Assembly (NCBI GenBank): GCA_933207985.1
Contig: OW240921.1
Location: forward strand, 92,575,537 to 92,639,536
DNA length: 64,000 nucleotides
Direction: 5' to 3'
Source: Pelobates cultripes
Lineage: Eukaryota > Chordata > Amphibia > Anura > Pelobatidae
Part shown: one piece after another, positions 35,367-48,402 of the stretch
How positions within the stretch are numbered: position 1 is the first letter of the stretch
Layout of the letters: the number at the start of each line of letters is the position of its first letter
Program-made: the position numbers and the translations under genes
The notes under the pieces: model-generated
Database searches by the model: none
Told to the model about the DNA's origin: nothing
The model's input: only the letters and a program-made list of their open reading frames with translations

Positions 35367-37348
35367 ATATGTAGTATATCAAAATGCTGAATTGGATAGC
35401 AAAAAAATAAGTATTTTAGCTGATTGCAATGAAGCCCACAAAATCTGTGTCCACTCACTTTGCTGGTCACTCGCCCCCTGACCTAAATGTTTTGTCATCT
35501 TGAGGGCTCAATTACTTTGATCTAACCTCACAAGTATGACTTGTGGTCCATGAATGTATGATCTTTGGCACAGCACAGAGAATAGATGCCACGGAATAAG
35601 GGATGGGTGGTGGATTAATGAATTAATAACGGAGGGAGAGAGGGACGGACAGTTCCAAGGATCAGCATATAGAAAAACATGTATATCTTAAAATATGCAG
35701 TATCAAAATGAATACAACTGAATTTGATCCTGGATGTAGTTTCACTCTGGGTGGCATTCCCAATACAAAACACAATCAATTACCTTATTAGCAATGTGAT
35801 TTAGCCTAATCAGTACCTAAAGAAAAAAAGGCTGTTATGACTTTGTCAAATGTGTTGTGCCCTTGGGAAAAAGTTGTGTGTTAATAAGGTTTCATGTAGA
35901 ATAGTAAGACCATCATATTTCTAAACAATCTCTAAATGTCTTTGATAACTCTTAAAAATAAGGGCCTTTCAGCACTATGTAGTATATATCACCTGTCCTG
36001 TCATAATAGTATATGGACAATTAGCAGAAGCACCACCATATTGGTACGGCTGTGTTTTAGGTCTAAGGAAATGTGTTATTGCAACATGTTAAGTGGAGGG
36101 CAATGTCAGTTTAAACAGTGTTAATGTGTGTAGTTGATGACAGAGGTCTGTAGTACAGAAAATAGCGATTACTACAGAGGAAGGCATAATCATGTTTGGA
36201 CAGGTACCTTTCCTGGATGAAGATCCCCTTCACTGAAATATACATTTCACATTATTCAAGTCACTCTTTATTTTGTCTTTATTTTTGTTGTCAATATATG
36301 TCATACTGACACTCTGCCTAAATATAATTCTCAAAAAATAGTTCCTCCAAATTTTTTACACAAAAAATAATTTCTGCTTTTACTTCACGGTGAGATATGC
36401 ACCACAGAACCATTAATAATCTGCATATAAATGACAATAACAAAAAAAAAGAAAATACAGAATCCCCTTCTAATAGCAGAATATATTAATTTACTCAAAA
36501 GGTTTGCAATAAAACAACACAGTAACAAAACTCAGATTCTGTGTTTGGAAGTCTTAGCTGTATGCATTGGGCATTGTGCCTGAAGTGGTTATGGTATATT
36601 CACGTGTGGCTTCACTTAAAATACTGGGCATCAAATTTCTTCAGTTACTTGAAAAGTCATCAAAACAAAATATATGGATTAGAGCAGAGGTGCTGAGAAC
36701 GTAGCCAGTTTTTCTAACAGATAAGAACAGACTTTGGGGAAAACAAGGTGGAGGATTGAGTGTTTAGAACTTTTATATAATTTATCAATCTTTCTTGCAA
36801 CTAAGCTGCAAAATAGAAAATGAGCGATGAAGGAAAGTAGTAACTCTGCTTGGTAAAGGAGATAGATGAAATGTAAGAAAGTAGCATTGAATTGATAGTA
36901 CAGAAGGTTTGTTGTACTGTGAGCAGTACACTATACACTATACTCTGGAGGATACTTAGCCTGACTTTAGGTTGCTTGAACTAAATGAGGAACGCACTCA
37001 CTAATTCTATAAACAATATCTAGAGCTCAGCAGGCCTAAATCCTGGCTTAGCATCATGGGAGATGTAGTTTAAAGACAGCTGAAGGTCAAAGGTAAATAC
37101 AGTATCTCTGGATTAAATAATGCAATCAGACATGAACATTTCATTCACAAAAACACTACAATCACTTACTTATTCATTCACACAATTTTCATATATATAC
37201 AAACTGATTCAAACACATGTGACACATACACATTCACCCACAAATTCTAAGCAATCACATGCAATGCACACATGCATATACATACATATCTGTAGGTGGC
37301 ACTTCTTAAGGTTATTGCATGATACAGACCAATTACAGGCCTTCCAAC
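35367..37348. other. Non-coding stretch
   Basis: No gene is recognised. Near 37040-37090 a segment with gcatcatgggagatgtagttta resembles the hAT-type MITE interior. CA/TA-rich DNA occurs at 37190-37290. Confidence 0.45.
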
Positions 37349-37764
37349 TGTCACGATTTTGGCCGTGTCACTGACATGTATGATCTTTGTTTCTTTGGCC
37401 GTATGCCCGTACCACGGACATATATGATCTTTCTTTCTTTGTCTGTATCTCTAACATGTATGATCTTTGTTTCTTTGTCCGTATCACGGACATGTGTGAT
37501 CTTTGTTTCTGGACGAGGAAATTGTCCTCGATCAGCAGAGTGCAAGCTCATTCTATGGACAATAGGAACATGCTGCCTGTCAGCCTGGAGTGTTTGATGC
37601 CAGATTGGGTGGGCTTATTTATTTCCCAGGTGGGTTTTGCCCATTGTGACCTCCAAAGCCTGCCCACCTGTGCCCTGAATCCATACTTCCCAATGTTCAG
37701 GCATGCATGTATATGGAGGACCTGTATACTAGGATGGGTCTAGGGTTGCAGTACGGTCGTGACA
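37349..37764. repeat. LTR-like unit with internal tandem repeat
   Basis: Starts TGTCACGATTTTGG and ends GGTCGTGACA, with inverted TGTCACGA/TCGTGACA termini typical of LTRs. With TG/CA ends the flanks do not match; moving each end one base inward gives a 4-bp AACT duplication. At about 37373-37520 there are four imperfect 37-44 bp units of the form acatgtatgatctttgtttc. A solo LTR is the best guess, but a MITE is possible. Confidence 0.45.
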
Positions 37765-40700
37765 ACTGGGTTGTGCGCAGTGAATCCTCTATTATTTGTT
37801 AAAATGCTCGAAACATTTTTTTTAAGGTTACTGTCGATTCTTTGCACTCATACTGATAAAATAAACTATGCACACATATGTAGTGGTTATGGTACTTTGA
37901 GTGTCTCTTTAATCATTTAGGAAAGGAACTCTTTCAGGTTTTGCTGTAGCTCAAATGAAACAATTGTTGATTTACAAAATTACTTACACTTACAAAATCT
38001 CATGCCTAGGAATGCAATCACCCCGATCTAACTTGGGTGTTGTCATGTGTTAAAATAACCTATTCATTAACTAATCTTATTCTTCCCAGCTCATGTTTTC
38101 TTTGCATTAATTAGACAAGAAAGTGTAGAGAAACGTGCAAGCCCAGACTGGCACAAACTCAGGAGATGGAAATAAGTGGGTGCCTAGAATTGTCAATACA
38201 GAGGCATCAGAGTGAAAATGTTATTTGCACAGAAAGTGACAATGACCGGTATTAAATGTCATACGTTAGGAATGCCAGGAGGCACAGATGGCGAACTATG
38301 AATAATAACATGGTAACAATGCCAGGAATATCGAGGCACACTTCCCTGGTAAGGGGCCAACCCGGGAGCTTCAAACAATGGTGGCTGTACCTCGTACGAC
38401 TTCGGCAAAGTTACAGAAGTGGGATGCTCATCCTTTTAATGGCCAAGAGTGTCAAAAGCCTAAAGAGTCAGCTGGGTGCCCTGAGCCATTGAAAATGTGT
38501 CTATGTAATGAAAAATGCACAGAATTAATATCAGCCAGCCCGGCTAGTTCTTGTTCTGAACTGGCTAATGACTGATGGAGTTGGAGTTACATCTCTGGCA
38601 GCTATCCTAAATATCTCTATATCTGAAGCTTTTCATACTGAGAAGCTGCACATTTATACTTCTCGCACCATGACCACTTTAAATCACTGAAGTGATTATG
38701 GTACTTTAATTAGGTTTACACTCTTAAAGAATTGCATATGTTGTGGATATTTGCACTCTACCTCCTGTGAAACTCACTATGGCACTGATTTCTGGACACT
38801 CAACTACTTCTCACTATTTTCAACATTTTTTTTTTAAATGTACAAAACAGGCAGCCAATCAGGAGGAGACTGTAAGGTGGATATTGAAAAATACTCTGTA
38901 CATGAGCTCAGAATGCAAGTGAACACGTTAAAATATAAACTTAATATCGCTGAACCATTTTGAGAACATGTTAAGACTACAGGTTTTTTGAATGCACTGG
39001 TTATTAATGTTAACATTTGGTTTTCGCGAGTAAGAGCTACTCTTGAGTCACTTTCAATGCAAACATTTGCCACTTTTCAAGAGGCACTCAAGGCAGAAAT
39101 GGCAGTATGTTCCTCTGATACAACTCAATAATGGAAAACAATATTTCTGGATATTTTGGAGTGATAGCAGTAACATTTGCAAGCAATACAAATACCTCCA
39201 ATGCCGGGTCCTTACCTTCCATGAAGGGGCGAGACCATTACAGTTTAGAATGACAATTATTTATATATCGACAACATAGTCCACAGTGCTGTACAATAGG
39301 TAAACAAAACATGATTGACATACTGGAACAGTGGGTGCACAAAAAAGCTTACAATCTAATGAACAGCTAAAAAGAACCCCACCACAAAGAGAGACGCCTT
39401 CAACTTATCATTCAAAGAAAAAAAAGAATGTAACAAATTAAGCTGAAATCCTCACTTTGTGTGAGTGGTTTGCGTTCATTTTACGGAAAATAAACATCTT
39501 TACCATAGAAAGCTATGGAAGGACCTGAATTGTCAGAAAAATAAAGACATCTCCACTTTGGAGTGATAAAGCAATGGAGGAGGATCTGAGCCCAAGGATT
39601 TGCTTTTAAATTATTGCTATTCAAATATGAATATCCTTCTCTTTTATTTTGTTATAAATATGTTTTGATTTTAATGTATTCTATTTATAATATTTTTGAA
39701 AAAAAAAAAAAGTGGTTTATCCAATAAAGTCGTGTATCTACCCACTCATTGCTAAATGTATTCCCACTCGTGTGTAGATAATAGCACGTCTCCATAAATC
39801 CCTGGTTGCTTGTAAAGACATTACAATTTATAATATAATAGGTTACAGAAAATAATGTTTTTCATAACTTTAAATTCTTCTAGTTCTTAGAAGACTATAG
39901 AAGTCCAAGTCCCACAAAAATATGTTTTATTCTCTTCTTCGCTTCTCGAATAATGTTCTGTTCTCATGCTTCATTCTAATTGAGTTACTGGAAAATATAA
40001 TCAACCACTCCTACTTTTTTGGCACGTCTCACGTCTGAATACTCTTTTTTTCTTACCAAATGTGGGAGCAAGCAAGGCCAAACTAGATTAGATATCCTTC
40101 CGTGTGGTACATAACAAAAAATATTTATATTCATCGTGATTCACACTTCCTGATGGATGCAGTCTGCAAGGTGTTTTACAACCACTGAAAGCCATACACT
40201 CCCAAATTATATCACTCCTATCACTTTATCTAAGACATTGTTTTTAACCAAATCCTAAGTGATCTAGCAGGCACATTACAGTTACGCGTTACATTCACTG
40301 CCAGTTGGTTTTTGTCCGGGGACATGATGAAAATGCCCTCCACCTATAAAATAATCCATTGACCTTTTATTGTCAGACAGTTAACCACAAGACACGTGAC
40401 CGTTTGTTTCTTTTTTCAATGTGCATCGTCAGTGCTGATGTCAACATTGGAAAAGTTGCTAGTTTTTCAATATTGAACTCTAGATGGATGGGCATCACAC
40501 TGGCTGAAAGATGCAGGTGGTGGATCTCCATCACGAAAGGGTGTTGCAGTTGTGTATTGTCACTGAAGAATAATGGTCATCACCTAAGCACCCTCTTGTC
40601 TCCTCTGGTTGAGTCCTTGGGTAAAATGTGTCCTCTATGATGTGACAGAACAAATGAATGAATAGAAGAATATTTGAGCATGCAAGAATTCCGCAGCCTA

Positions 40701-43700
40701 ATGGTCAGGGCAAGCAGCAGAGAATTGGCAAAAGTACACCATCCAGTCATTAGGGCAGGTAGTTCATGTTCAGCAATGGTAGATGATCCAAGATTAGTGC
40801 TAGTGACATTTAAAAACAAGTCAACAACCCGAGGAGAGCATGTAGGAACTGAGAGATGTCCAGGAGTCTAGAAGCACCTGATAAAGTGAACAATGCAGGA
40901 AGTATAGATGTCACCTGTGTGTCATTTGGAAGTTCAAGTTCCTTAAAGTGGTAGAAAAGTCTTCATGTTGCGTACTATGTTATATTGGCAAAACAAACAC
41001 CAACCACAATGGTTAGATAATATTAGATGGCTAACATGGACCAGCACAGAACTGTGATATTGTGTTGAAACTAGCCCTAGAACATCAAGACGTTAGATGC
41101 CGAATGCAGGTGTTGATGTCTGCATATTTTTGGTGAGAGAGGATGTAAAAGTCATGGCATTATCTCACCCTCTTTCCCATGAAGCTCTAGAGAAACGATG
41201 ACAGCGTTAGATGAAAAAATACCTCGTAGAGCAGTCAGCACCCAAGACTTTTCATTCATCTGACTCAAAAGCTCTAAATAAATATTATAAAGATCGTTTG
41301 TTCACATATGCTTTTGTTCACATGTGTTTGTGAGTAGTATTTTATGGAATAAGCTTGGCAACATTTTAAAAATTGGTCTGTACTATCTGCTGTGCATATT
41401 TAAATCTGCTTTCCATATTTCAATGGCAACATTTGGATTTATTATAAAAAGATAGCCAGCACTCCACAAGATGTGGCATTAAGCCTGTCTGAATATATGT
41501 CTGTGAGTACATTAAGTGCAGCAGAAGTAGCCATTATAGACATATTACCCTATAATTTGTTCTTTATATATTTTAAAATCTGTGGAATATGCCAGTTGTT
41601 CTATCATTTAAACACAAGTTTGAGAAACAGAAGACAGAATATATATGGAATTTTTTTTCTTATTCGGTTGCAAGTTCTCTTTATATCTCTCTTTTTACTC
41701 AGAACGTGAGCTATGTTTTCCTTATTTCACTAGAAAAACGTTTCTTAAAAAAAAAGACAAATAAAGCACCCAAAATGTCCAGAACCTATAAACGAATGCT
41801 GATGAATGAGTTAACCTTGGTACAGCTACATGCTTAAGATCTACTCTCTTTGGATGTTTCCACGTCTTGTAATGCTATAATCTTGAACTTAAAAAAAAAT
41901 AGAACTAAAATATGCTTGCCTTGCAACAACGCGGCTTAGTTCTGCAGGCAACCCAATCCTCATCCTCCACTGATATAACTTCACCCTCGCCGCAGGGGAA
42001 GGGATGTCGGGATAGACGGAGCTGTGGGGAGGAAGCCTGTTGTCAGTATGCTGATGACAGATGTCCAATATGCCCAGAATTAACACGAGCCAAGCCAGAA
42101 CTCTTGTTCTGGGCTGGCTAATGACACTCCAATGACACTGCCTGAGAGGCAGTTACACCTTTGTCTGCCCAGGGGTAAAACTCTGTATGTGCAACATTTC
42201 ATAGCGAAATGATGCTCATACAAGTTTCAATCACCATGACAACTTCAAATCACTGCAGTAGTCATGGGTGCTTGGCGTAACCCTTTCAAATGGATATTAT
42301 TAGGATTTTTACAATTTGGTTATTGATTTAATATTTTTGGACAAGCTTTTCAAATGATTTCATATTTTTGGACAAAAAACGTGCGTCATTTCTCCCCCCG
42401 GGAAAATAAGCTCTATCTGCGAAGGATCCAGTGGAGTCACGGGATCCTCCATAGACCTCACTGCTGTACTACGTGAGAGTACAGCAGTGACGTCAACTCA
42501 TGGCAGCTGAAGCACGAGAAGCAGAAGAGGACCAGCAGGAAGATGATGGACCAGGGGCAGGTTCTGTTAGGAAATATTCACATTTGCCTCTCTAGTCACC
42601 ATTGGGGGTCTTTGCAAATTATGAAAGGTTCCCAGACAGTGGCAGTTCCACCTTAATGCCATGAATGGCAGACATGGAGGTAAGTTTTGGTGCCTTCGCT
42701 GAGTTTCTCTGATCTAGATGAAATCTGCCTATCTTCTCATTACTTCAAGATCATCTGAGACCTTGACAAGCTTTATAAAACCTTGCATGCTGCATGGAGT
42801 TGAAAGGTGTCCATATTTTATCTAATGGACCTGGTAATTAGAATAGTAAGTTTGTATCCTGTATATCCGAGATTAAGCTATCTGGCCTAGCTGTTGGTGG
42901 AAATAATCATAGGAACCACACTCTCTCCCAGTGGCCACTGCTGCTCCGGAACAGGACCAGCAATCCCAACACGCTAAGGCAGCAAGAAAGATTCTCAGGC
43001 ACTTAAAGTGTAAAAGCCGCAGGCAGATTTATTGAAACAATAAATGGGAATCTTTCTTGCTGCCTTAGCTGTTGGTGGAAGCATATTACTATGTTCAAGA
43101 GAGGTTGCTAAGTCAAGTTGAAGTCAAGTAGATGGCTGTTCTGTGCATCCATCCATTTTCATCCATTCATCCATTTTCCAGATCAATTTAAAGAAAGGTT
43201 TCGGGGCCAGATACACGTAGGCGGTACTGGAGTGGCAGCTCCATGTCTGTGCTTAGGGACCAGCGATCTAAAACACAAATTTTTTTTACAGAATTTAGCC
43301 AATTTCTCTATTGTTTTGTGTCCATATATAGTTGTGGTTCCTATGGTATGTGCAACCTCAAAGACAGAATTGTACAAAGAATTGTCAGTCAAGCAGGCCG
43401 GCTTGCTAAATAAGGTGGCCTGCTAGTGCTTGTCTGAGTGCGTCTGTCTAAGGATGCGCTTGCGTTACACTTTCGGGGGCCAGTTTTCTGACACAGATTT
43501 TGAATTAAATGTACAGAAAATAAAATTAGTCCTCCAAATCTCTGCTTGTGAGGTGAAATAGTCCTCTATGGCCCATTTAAAGTATACTTGGGCTCAACAG
43601 ATCAACAGTTTAACATTTTCTAGAAGTTTAGAGTTTGAGCAATTAATTCGATATGATTCCATATTTGAAAACCATCTGATATGTTTGATGAAGTGCAAAT

Positions 43701-44880
43701 TCTTCAAACAATCAAACCTGAACTGTTCTGTGTTACACCTGTCTTCAGAGGCATATAAGTAAGGTGTGTCACAATGCGGCGTTAAGATAGTTTTGAACTA
43801 CAAATCCCATCATTCTCTGCCAAGTAATGGTTTGGGATTCCCTTAGTGTTGTAGGAGACATCTGACTTAATTTATAAGCTACATTTCAGCAATTAGGATT
43901 TAAGTATCCTGGAATAAAGCTGTGAGTTTAATTTGTGGCCAGTTGCCAAATGGATTGAAATTAAACTAATAACGTCTATTAGCCTTCTCTAAACTCAAAA
44001 CTGCAGGATGAAGCAATAGGCAAATTTCCTAATCTTTACATATATATCCAAGCTTCCAAATCTGACCTTTTGTAGAAAATCATGACCTGCCTAACATCAT
44101 GTCTCTTTATATCCTTCCAGAAGAGGATTAGACAGATCCCTTGTTATTATCGTCTGGGCATGTTGTTGGTCCTAAATGGGTTAATGAATTCTGGTTCTGC
44201 CTCTTATTGGTTACATCTGGCATCAGTTGGCAATATGTTCAATACCTGGCTTCCAAAACGAGTCACCACACTTTGCTGCGCTCCTTTTTGGCAGCTGGTA
44301 AGTTAAACACATTCCTTAACTAAGAAGAATAATCCTGGTTTAAATCTCTGTGAAGAAACCAGACTAATGCAGGATTAGAATACGCTTTGATGGGTCATTA
44401 AATACCTCACAGTATTCATAGCACGACTGAGCCTGCACATAGCAACGACAAGCTTTGATTACTTTTGTATCAAATGAGTTATTTTCACAGGGGCATGAAA
44501 ATCACTCAATATATAAACTACCAGAATTTGTTTTGTTACAAAAACTGTCTCCTTTTATATAAATACAGTTATATATTTAGAATACAACTGTACCTGTCCA
44601 AGCGCTAGAACAAGCTAGGAAAGCTCGTAATGATCTATTTGACTTTTTTCAGAGAGAGAGAGAGAAAAGGTCACAAATTGTAATTTTCTTATTATGCATT
44701 AACCACTCTTTAGTATGTTTTATATTTCATGACTGTAGTATATTTGACAGATTTTATATAATAAAAAAAAATACATTATATGCCAGGTTTTATACCGTTA
44801 AACAGCGCAATCACATTAACATAAACACAGGTTAATACACAGATGCACACAAAATCTGCCCTTGTTGCGTGGCCAGCGCA
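37765..44880. other. Long non-coding stretch with MITE fragments
   Basis: No gene is recognised. TTAA-family right-end blocks (accactttaaatcactgaagtg) occur at about 38669-38715 and 42225-42290, each preceded by a related segment with ttgttctgaactggctaatg or ttgttctgggctggctaatg. At about 39245-39375 there is the dispersed frog sequence with tccacagtgctgtacaatag and aaaaagcttacaatctaatg. A-rich runs occur at 39698 and 41745, and a (GA)n run near 44653. Confidence 0.45.
42973..43069. repeat. 22-bp perfect inverted repeat
   Basis: gctaaggcagcaagaaagat (plus tc) at 42973-42994 is exactly complementary to 43048-43069, with a 53-bp spacer. No target duplication was identified. Confidence 0.75.
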
Positions 44881-44889
44881 TCCTATAGG

Positions 44890-45200
44890 CAACTTAGGCA
44901 GTTGCCTAAGGTGCACCGGCCGGGGGGCGCCATATTTGGGTGACCCGGCAGGAGGGTAGAGCACAGGGCTCCCTCCTGCCAGTCACTCAATGTAGCGTGG
45001 CCGGGCAGCGCGGGCCGCGGTACAGGAACTTCTGTTTCCTGTACCCACTCAGTGAGCACTTCCTGTCAGTCCGGCTGGGTACAGGAAACAGAAGCTCCTG
45101 TACCATGGTCCGCGCCACCTGGCAGGGCCGTCCTGTCCACAGACCGCGCTGAAGCCATGGCTCCAGGCAACACTCTGACAGGGGCGGCATTGAATATCTA
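44890..45200. repeat. GC-rich repeat with a hairpin
   Basis: Begins with caacttaggcagttgcctaa, a sequence common at repeat ends in fish and frogs. Inside it, gcggtacaggaacttctgtt... at about 45016-45052 is nearly complementary to 45076-45113 (gggtacaggaaacagaagct...). The block is much richer in GC than its surroundings. Confidence 0.55.
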
Positions 45201-45340
45201 ATGAAGATCCAATGATGTATCTGTTTGTATCTGTACGCTGCACATACAAACTCCAGGCACCATAACCACTTTAAACTATTGAGGTGGTCATGGTGCTCAG
45301 GGTAGCATCAACTGAATGATTGTTACTTGATGCCATTCCG

Positions 45341-45531
45341 CATGACATTTGCACTGTCGTTATTCGGCATGTGCTATAAACTTTAACATTAATAATACAC
45401 GGACACATTTAATACTGTTGGAGTATAACGTCCACAGCTTTATTAATATGAATAAATTAACATATTTAGGGTCATTGTCATAAATGACATTATTTACTAT
45501 CCCCCCGCACAATCCCCTGACAATGACCCTA
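45341..45531 (-). repeat. Ngaro B2 repeat (outer copy)
   Basis: Near-identical to 47947-48137, with about four differences in 191 bp. Both copies start catgacatttgcactgtcg. The copy is cut by the assembly gap at 45532, so its inner limit is unknown. Confidence 0.85.
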
Positions 45532-45631
45532 NNNNNNNNNNNNNNNNNNNNNNNNNNNNNNNNNNNNNNNNNNNNNNNNNNNNNNNNNNNNNNNNNNNNN
45601 NNNNNNNNNNNNNNNNNNNNNNNNNNNNNNN
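45532..45631. other. Assembly gap, 100 N
   Basis: One hundred N bases, a usual placeholder for a gap of unknown size. It lies at the edge of a repeated segment, where assemblies often break. Confidence 0.99.
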
Positions 45632-46002
45632 GAAAGCAGATTAAAGTGGGGAGATGGCTTCCTTATTATCCACTTTCACCACAATTTGTTCCATCTGAGA
45701 AAGCTATTGGCAGCCCAGAGCGAAGCATATCAATGCGGTTTATTCAGCTGGTCATTATACATGCAGATCCACGTTTCCCATTCAATTGAGCTGCCTGGGT
45801 CACGGTAAGGTACTTGTGCTAAGCCGCAACAAGTGGAATTAGACGGGTGGCTGTTGGGAACCTCTCCAGACATCTCTCACCTGTAAAAGAGTGATGAGAT
45901 TGTACCTACTGGATTGTAAGTCCACAGATGTGCAATTCTGCTTTAATTGAACACTGTGTTTGGTTGGAGTTAGCCTGGCTGGTACAAAAACTCAGCTGTG
46001 AT
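45632..46002. other. Unassigned spacer
   Basis: No match elsewhere in the window and no recognised gene. It lies between the gap and the minisatellite, and may be element spacer or foreign sequence joined by the gap. Confidence 0.4.
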
Positions 46003-47371
46003 CCCACACACTCAGCGTTATCACTCACTCCGTCCAATCACGCACTCAGCGCTTTCACTCACTCCGTCCATTCACGCACTCAGCGCTTTCACTCACTCCG
46101 TCCAATCACGCACTCAGCGCTTTCACTCACTCCGTCCAGTCACACATTCAGTACTATCACTCACTCCATCCAGTCACACACTCAGTACTATCACTCACTC
46201 CATCCAGTCACACACTCAGTATTATCACTCACTCCATCCAGTCACACACTCAGTACTATCACTCACTCCATCCAGTCACACACTCACCGCTATCACTCAC
46301 TCCATCCAGTCACACACTCAGTACTATCACTCACTCCACCCAGTCACACACTCAGCATTTTCACTCACTCCACTCAGTCACACACTCAGTACTATCACTC
46401 ACTCCACCCAGTCACACACTCAGCATTTTCACTCACTCCACCCAGTCACACACTCAATATTATCACTCACTCCATCCAGTCACAAACTCAGTACTATCAC
46501 TCACTCCATCCAGTCACACACTCAGTACTATCACTCATTCCACCCAGTCACACACTCAGCATTTTCACTCACTCTGTCCAGTCACACACTCAGCACTATC
46601 ACTCACTCCGTCCAGTCACACACTCTGTGTATTGGTCACTCACCCATCCAGTCACACACCAAGTACTCATCACCACTCCATCCAGTCAGCTACCACCTCA
46701 GCTATCACCTACCCATCCAGCTCACACACACCTCAGTACTAATACCACACCACCCAGTCAGACACCAGCACTATCACCTGTCCAGTCACACACACTCAGC
46801 ACCACACCACCACCTCAGTCACACACACCTCAATATTATCACTCACCCATCCAGTCACAAACTCAGTACTATCACTCACTCCACCCAGTCACACACTCAG
46901 CATTTTCACTCACTCTGTCCAGTCACACACTCAGCACTATCACTCACTCCGTCCAGTCACACACTCAGTATTATCACTCACTCCATCCAGTCACACACTC
47001 AGTACTATCACTCACTCCATCCAGTCACACACTCAGCACTATCACTCACTCTGTCCAGTCACACACTCAGCACTATCACTCACTCCGTCCAGTCACACAC
47101 TCAGTATTATCACTCACTCCATCCAGTCACAAACTCAGTACTATCACTCACTCCATCCAGTCACACACTCAGTACTATCACTCACTCCACCCAGTCACAC
47201 ACTCAGCACTATCACTCACTCTGTCCAGTCACACACTCAGCACTATCACTCACTCCGTCCAGTCACACACTCTGTGCTTTTACTCACTTCATTTAGTCAC
47301 ACACTCTGTGCTTTTACTCACTTCATTTAGTCACACACTCTGTTCTATTACTCACTTCATTTAGTCACACA
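46003..47371. repeat. 34-bp minisatellite
   Basis: About forty units of cactcactccatccagtcac followed by acactcagtactat, with alternatives ccgtcc, ccaccc and ctgtcc at one site and gcgctt, gcattt or gcacta at another. The middle (about 46620-46850) is degenerate. The unit length is not divisible by 3 and contains no stop in any forward frame, so plus-strand frames of over 400 aa stay open without implying a gene. Confidence 0.95.
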
Positions 47372-47394
47372 CTCATGGGGAACTCAGGTGAACC

Positions 47395-47946
47395 ATTCAC
47401 AATTCACAAGCCGTGGACATACCACGTGAATATTTTGCGATGCGGTCTGATCACACTGGCCTTTGGCCACTTATACTCCATGGTTACACAGGACTGTCCT
47501 ATTACTACACAAGCCTCTGGTTCTGGTCTGCCATTGATCATTTGTCCCATCAGAAGGCCCTCTTTGGGTGCCTGATATTTTCACAGACTCACAGGACTGT
47601 ACCAAAGATAACAGCTCTGGTTGTGAGGGGCCTCCATGAGCTGGTAGGAAGACCAAAAAGATCTCTGTGCTCGGCCTTAAGCCCCCTCACCTCCTTGAGG
47701 AAGTATTGTGGTCTGCACCAATTGGGTTAAGACCACTTTAAGAGCTCTGTCGTGTTCTCTTTCCACTTATTGATGACTCAGAGCACCACAACCAGAGCGC
47801 TGAGCCATTGACAGAGTGCCAGAACCACAAGGGAGCCATTAAAATGGTTTTGGTGCAGCCCACAATGCTTCCCCTCTGGGCCACCAAGAAAAGATGAGCA
47901 GGAGGGGGAAACACACTCAGCCACCACACACAAACACTTACAGAAA
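47395..47946 (-). repeat. Ngaro A2 repeat
   Basis: Identical to 54113-54668 except for one substitution (47566 versus 54284) and a 2-bp CA indel. It abuts the minisatellite on the left and the B1 repeat on the right. Open frames inside it occur in both copies and have no recognised content. Confidence 0.88.
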
Positions 47947-48137
47947 CATGACATTTGCACTGTCGTTATTCGGCATGTGCTATGAACTTTAACTTTAATA
48001 ATACACGGACACATTTAATACTGTTGGAGTATAACGTCCACAGCTTTATTAATATGAATAAATTAACATATTTAGGGTCATTGTCATAAATGACATTAAT
48101 TACTATCCCTCCGCACAATCCCCTGACAATGACCCTA
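47947..48137 (-). repeat. Ngaro B1 repeat (inner copy)
   Basis: Starts directly at the A2 boundary, sharing the dinucleotide ca, and matches 45341-45531. The B/A junction is what a circular intermediate of the element would contain. From 48138 to 48402 lies an untranslated 3' region. Confidence 0.85.
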
Positions 48138-48402
48138 CCACATGAACAATAATTAACATCAATTACCAATAAACTTGTAAACATCCGGCCTACCAACGAG
48201 GCCCCATATCATAATGATAACTGTAGGGGTGTACCCAGACACCCCTACACCCCCAGGTTCATCGCCACCGAAGAGCTAGAACCTACCAACCATGACACCG
48301 TCTGGCCTACTTCAGCCTAGGCCCTGGCCTGTATAGTTCCAATTCCCTGATAACTTCCAACTTAACCACGCCCTGTTCCGCCACAGCACTTGTCTTGACC
48401 CC

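Noticed and set aside
45928..47364. Plus-strand frames of 478 and 432 aa
   Set aside because: They lie on the 34-bp minisatellite, whose unit has no stop in any forward frame. All frames encode the same Ser/Thr/His repeat, which is an artefact.
46003..47371. CRISPR-like regular array
   Set aside because: Units are contiguous with no unique spacers, and the genome is that of a vertebrate. It is a minisatellite.
47413..47730. 105-aa plus-strand frame found in both A repeats
   Set aside because: It is identical in both copies only because the A repeats are nearly identical. No recognised domain, and the element is coded on the other strand.
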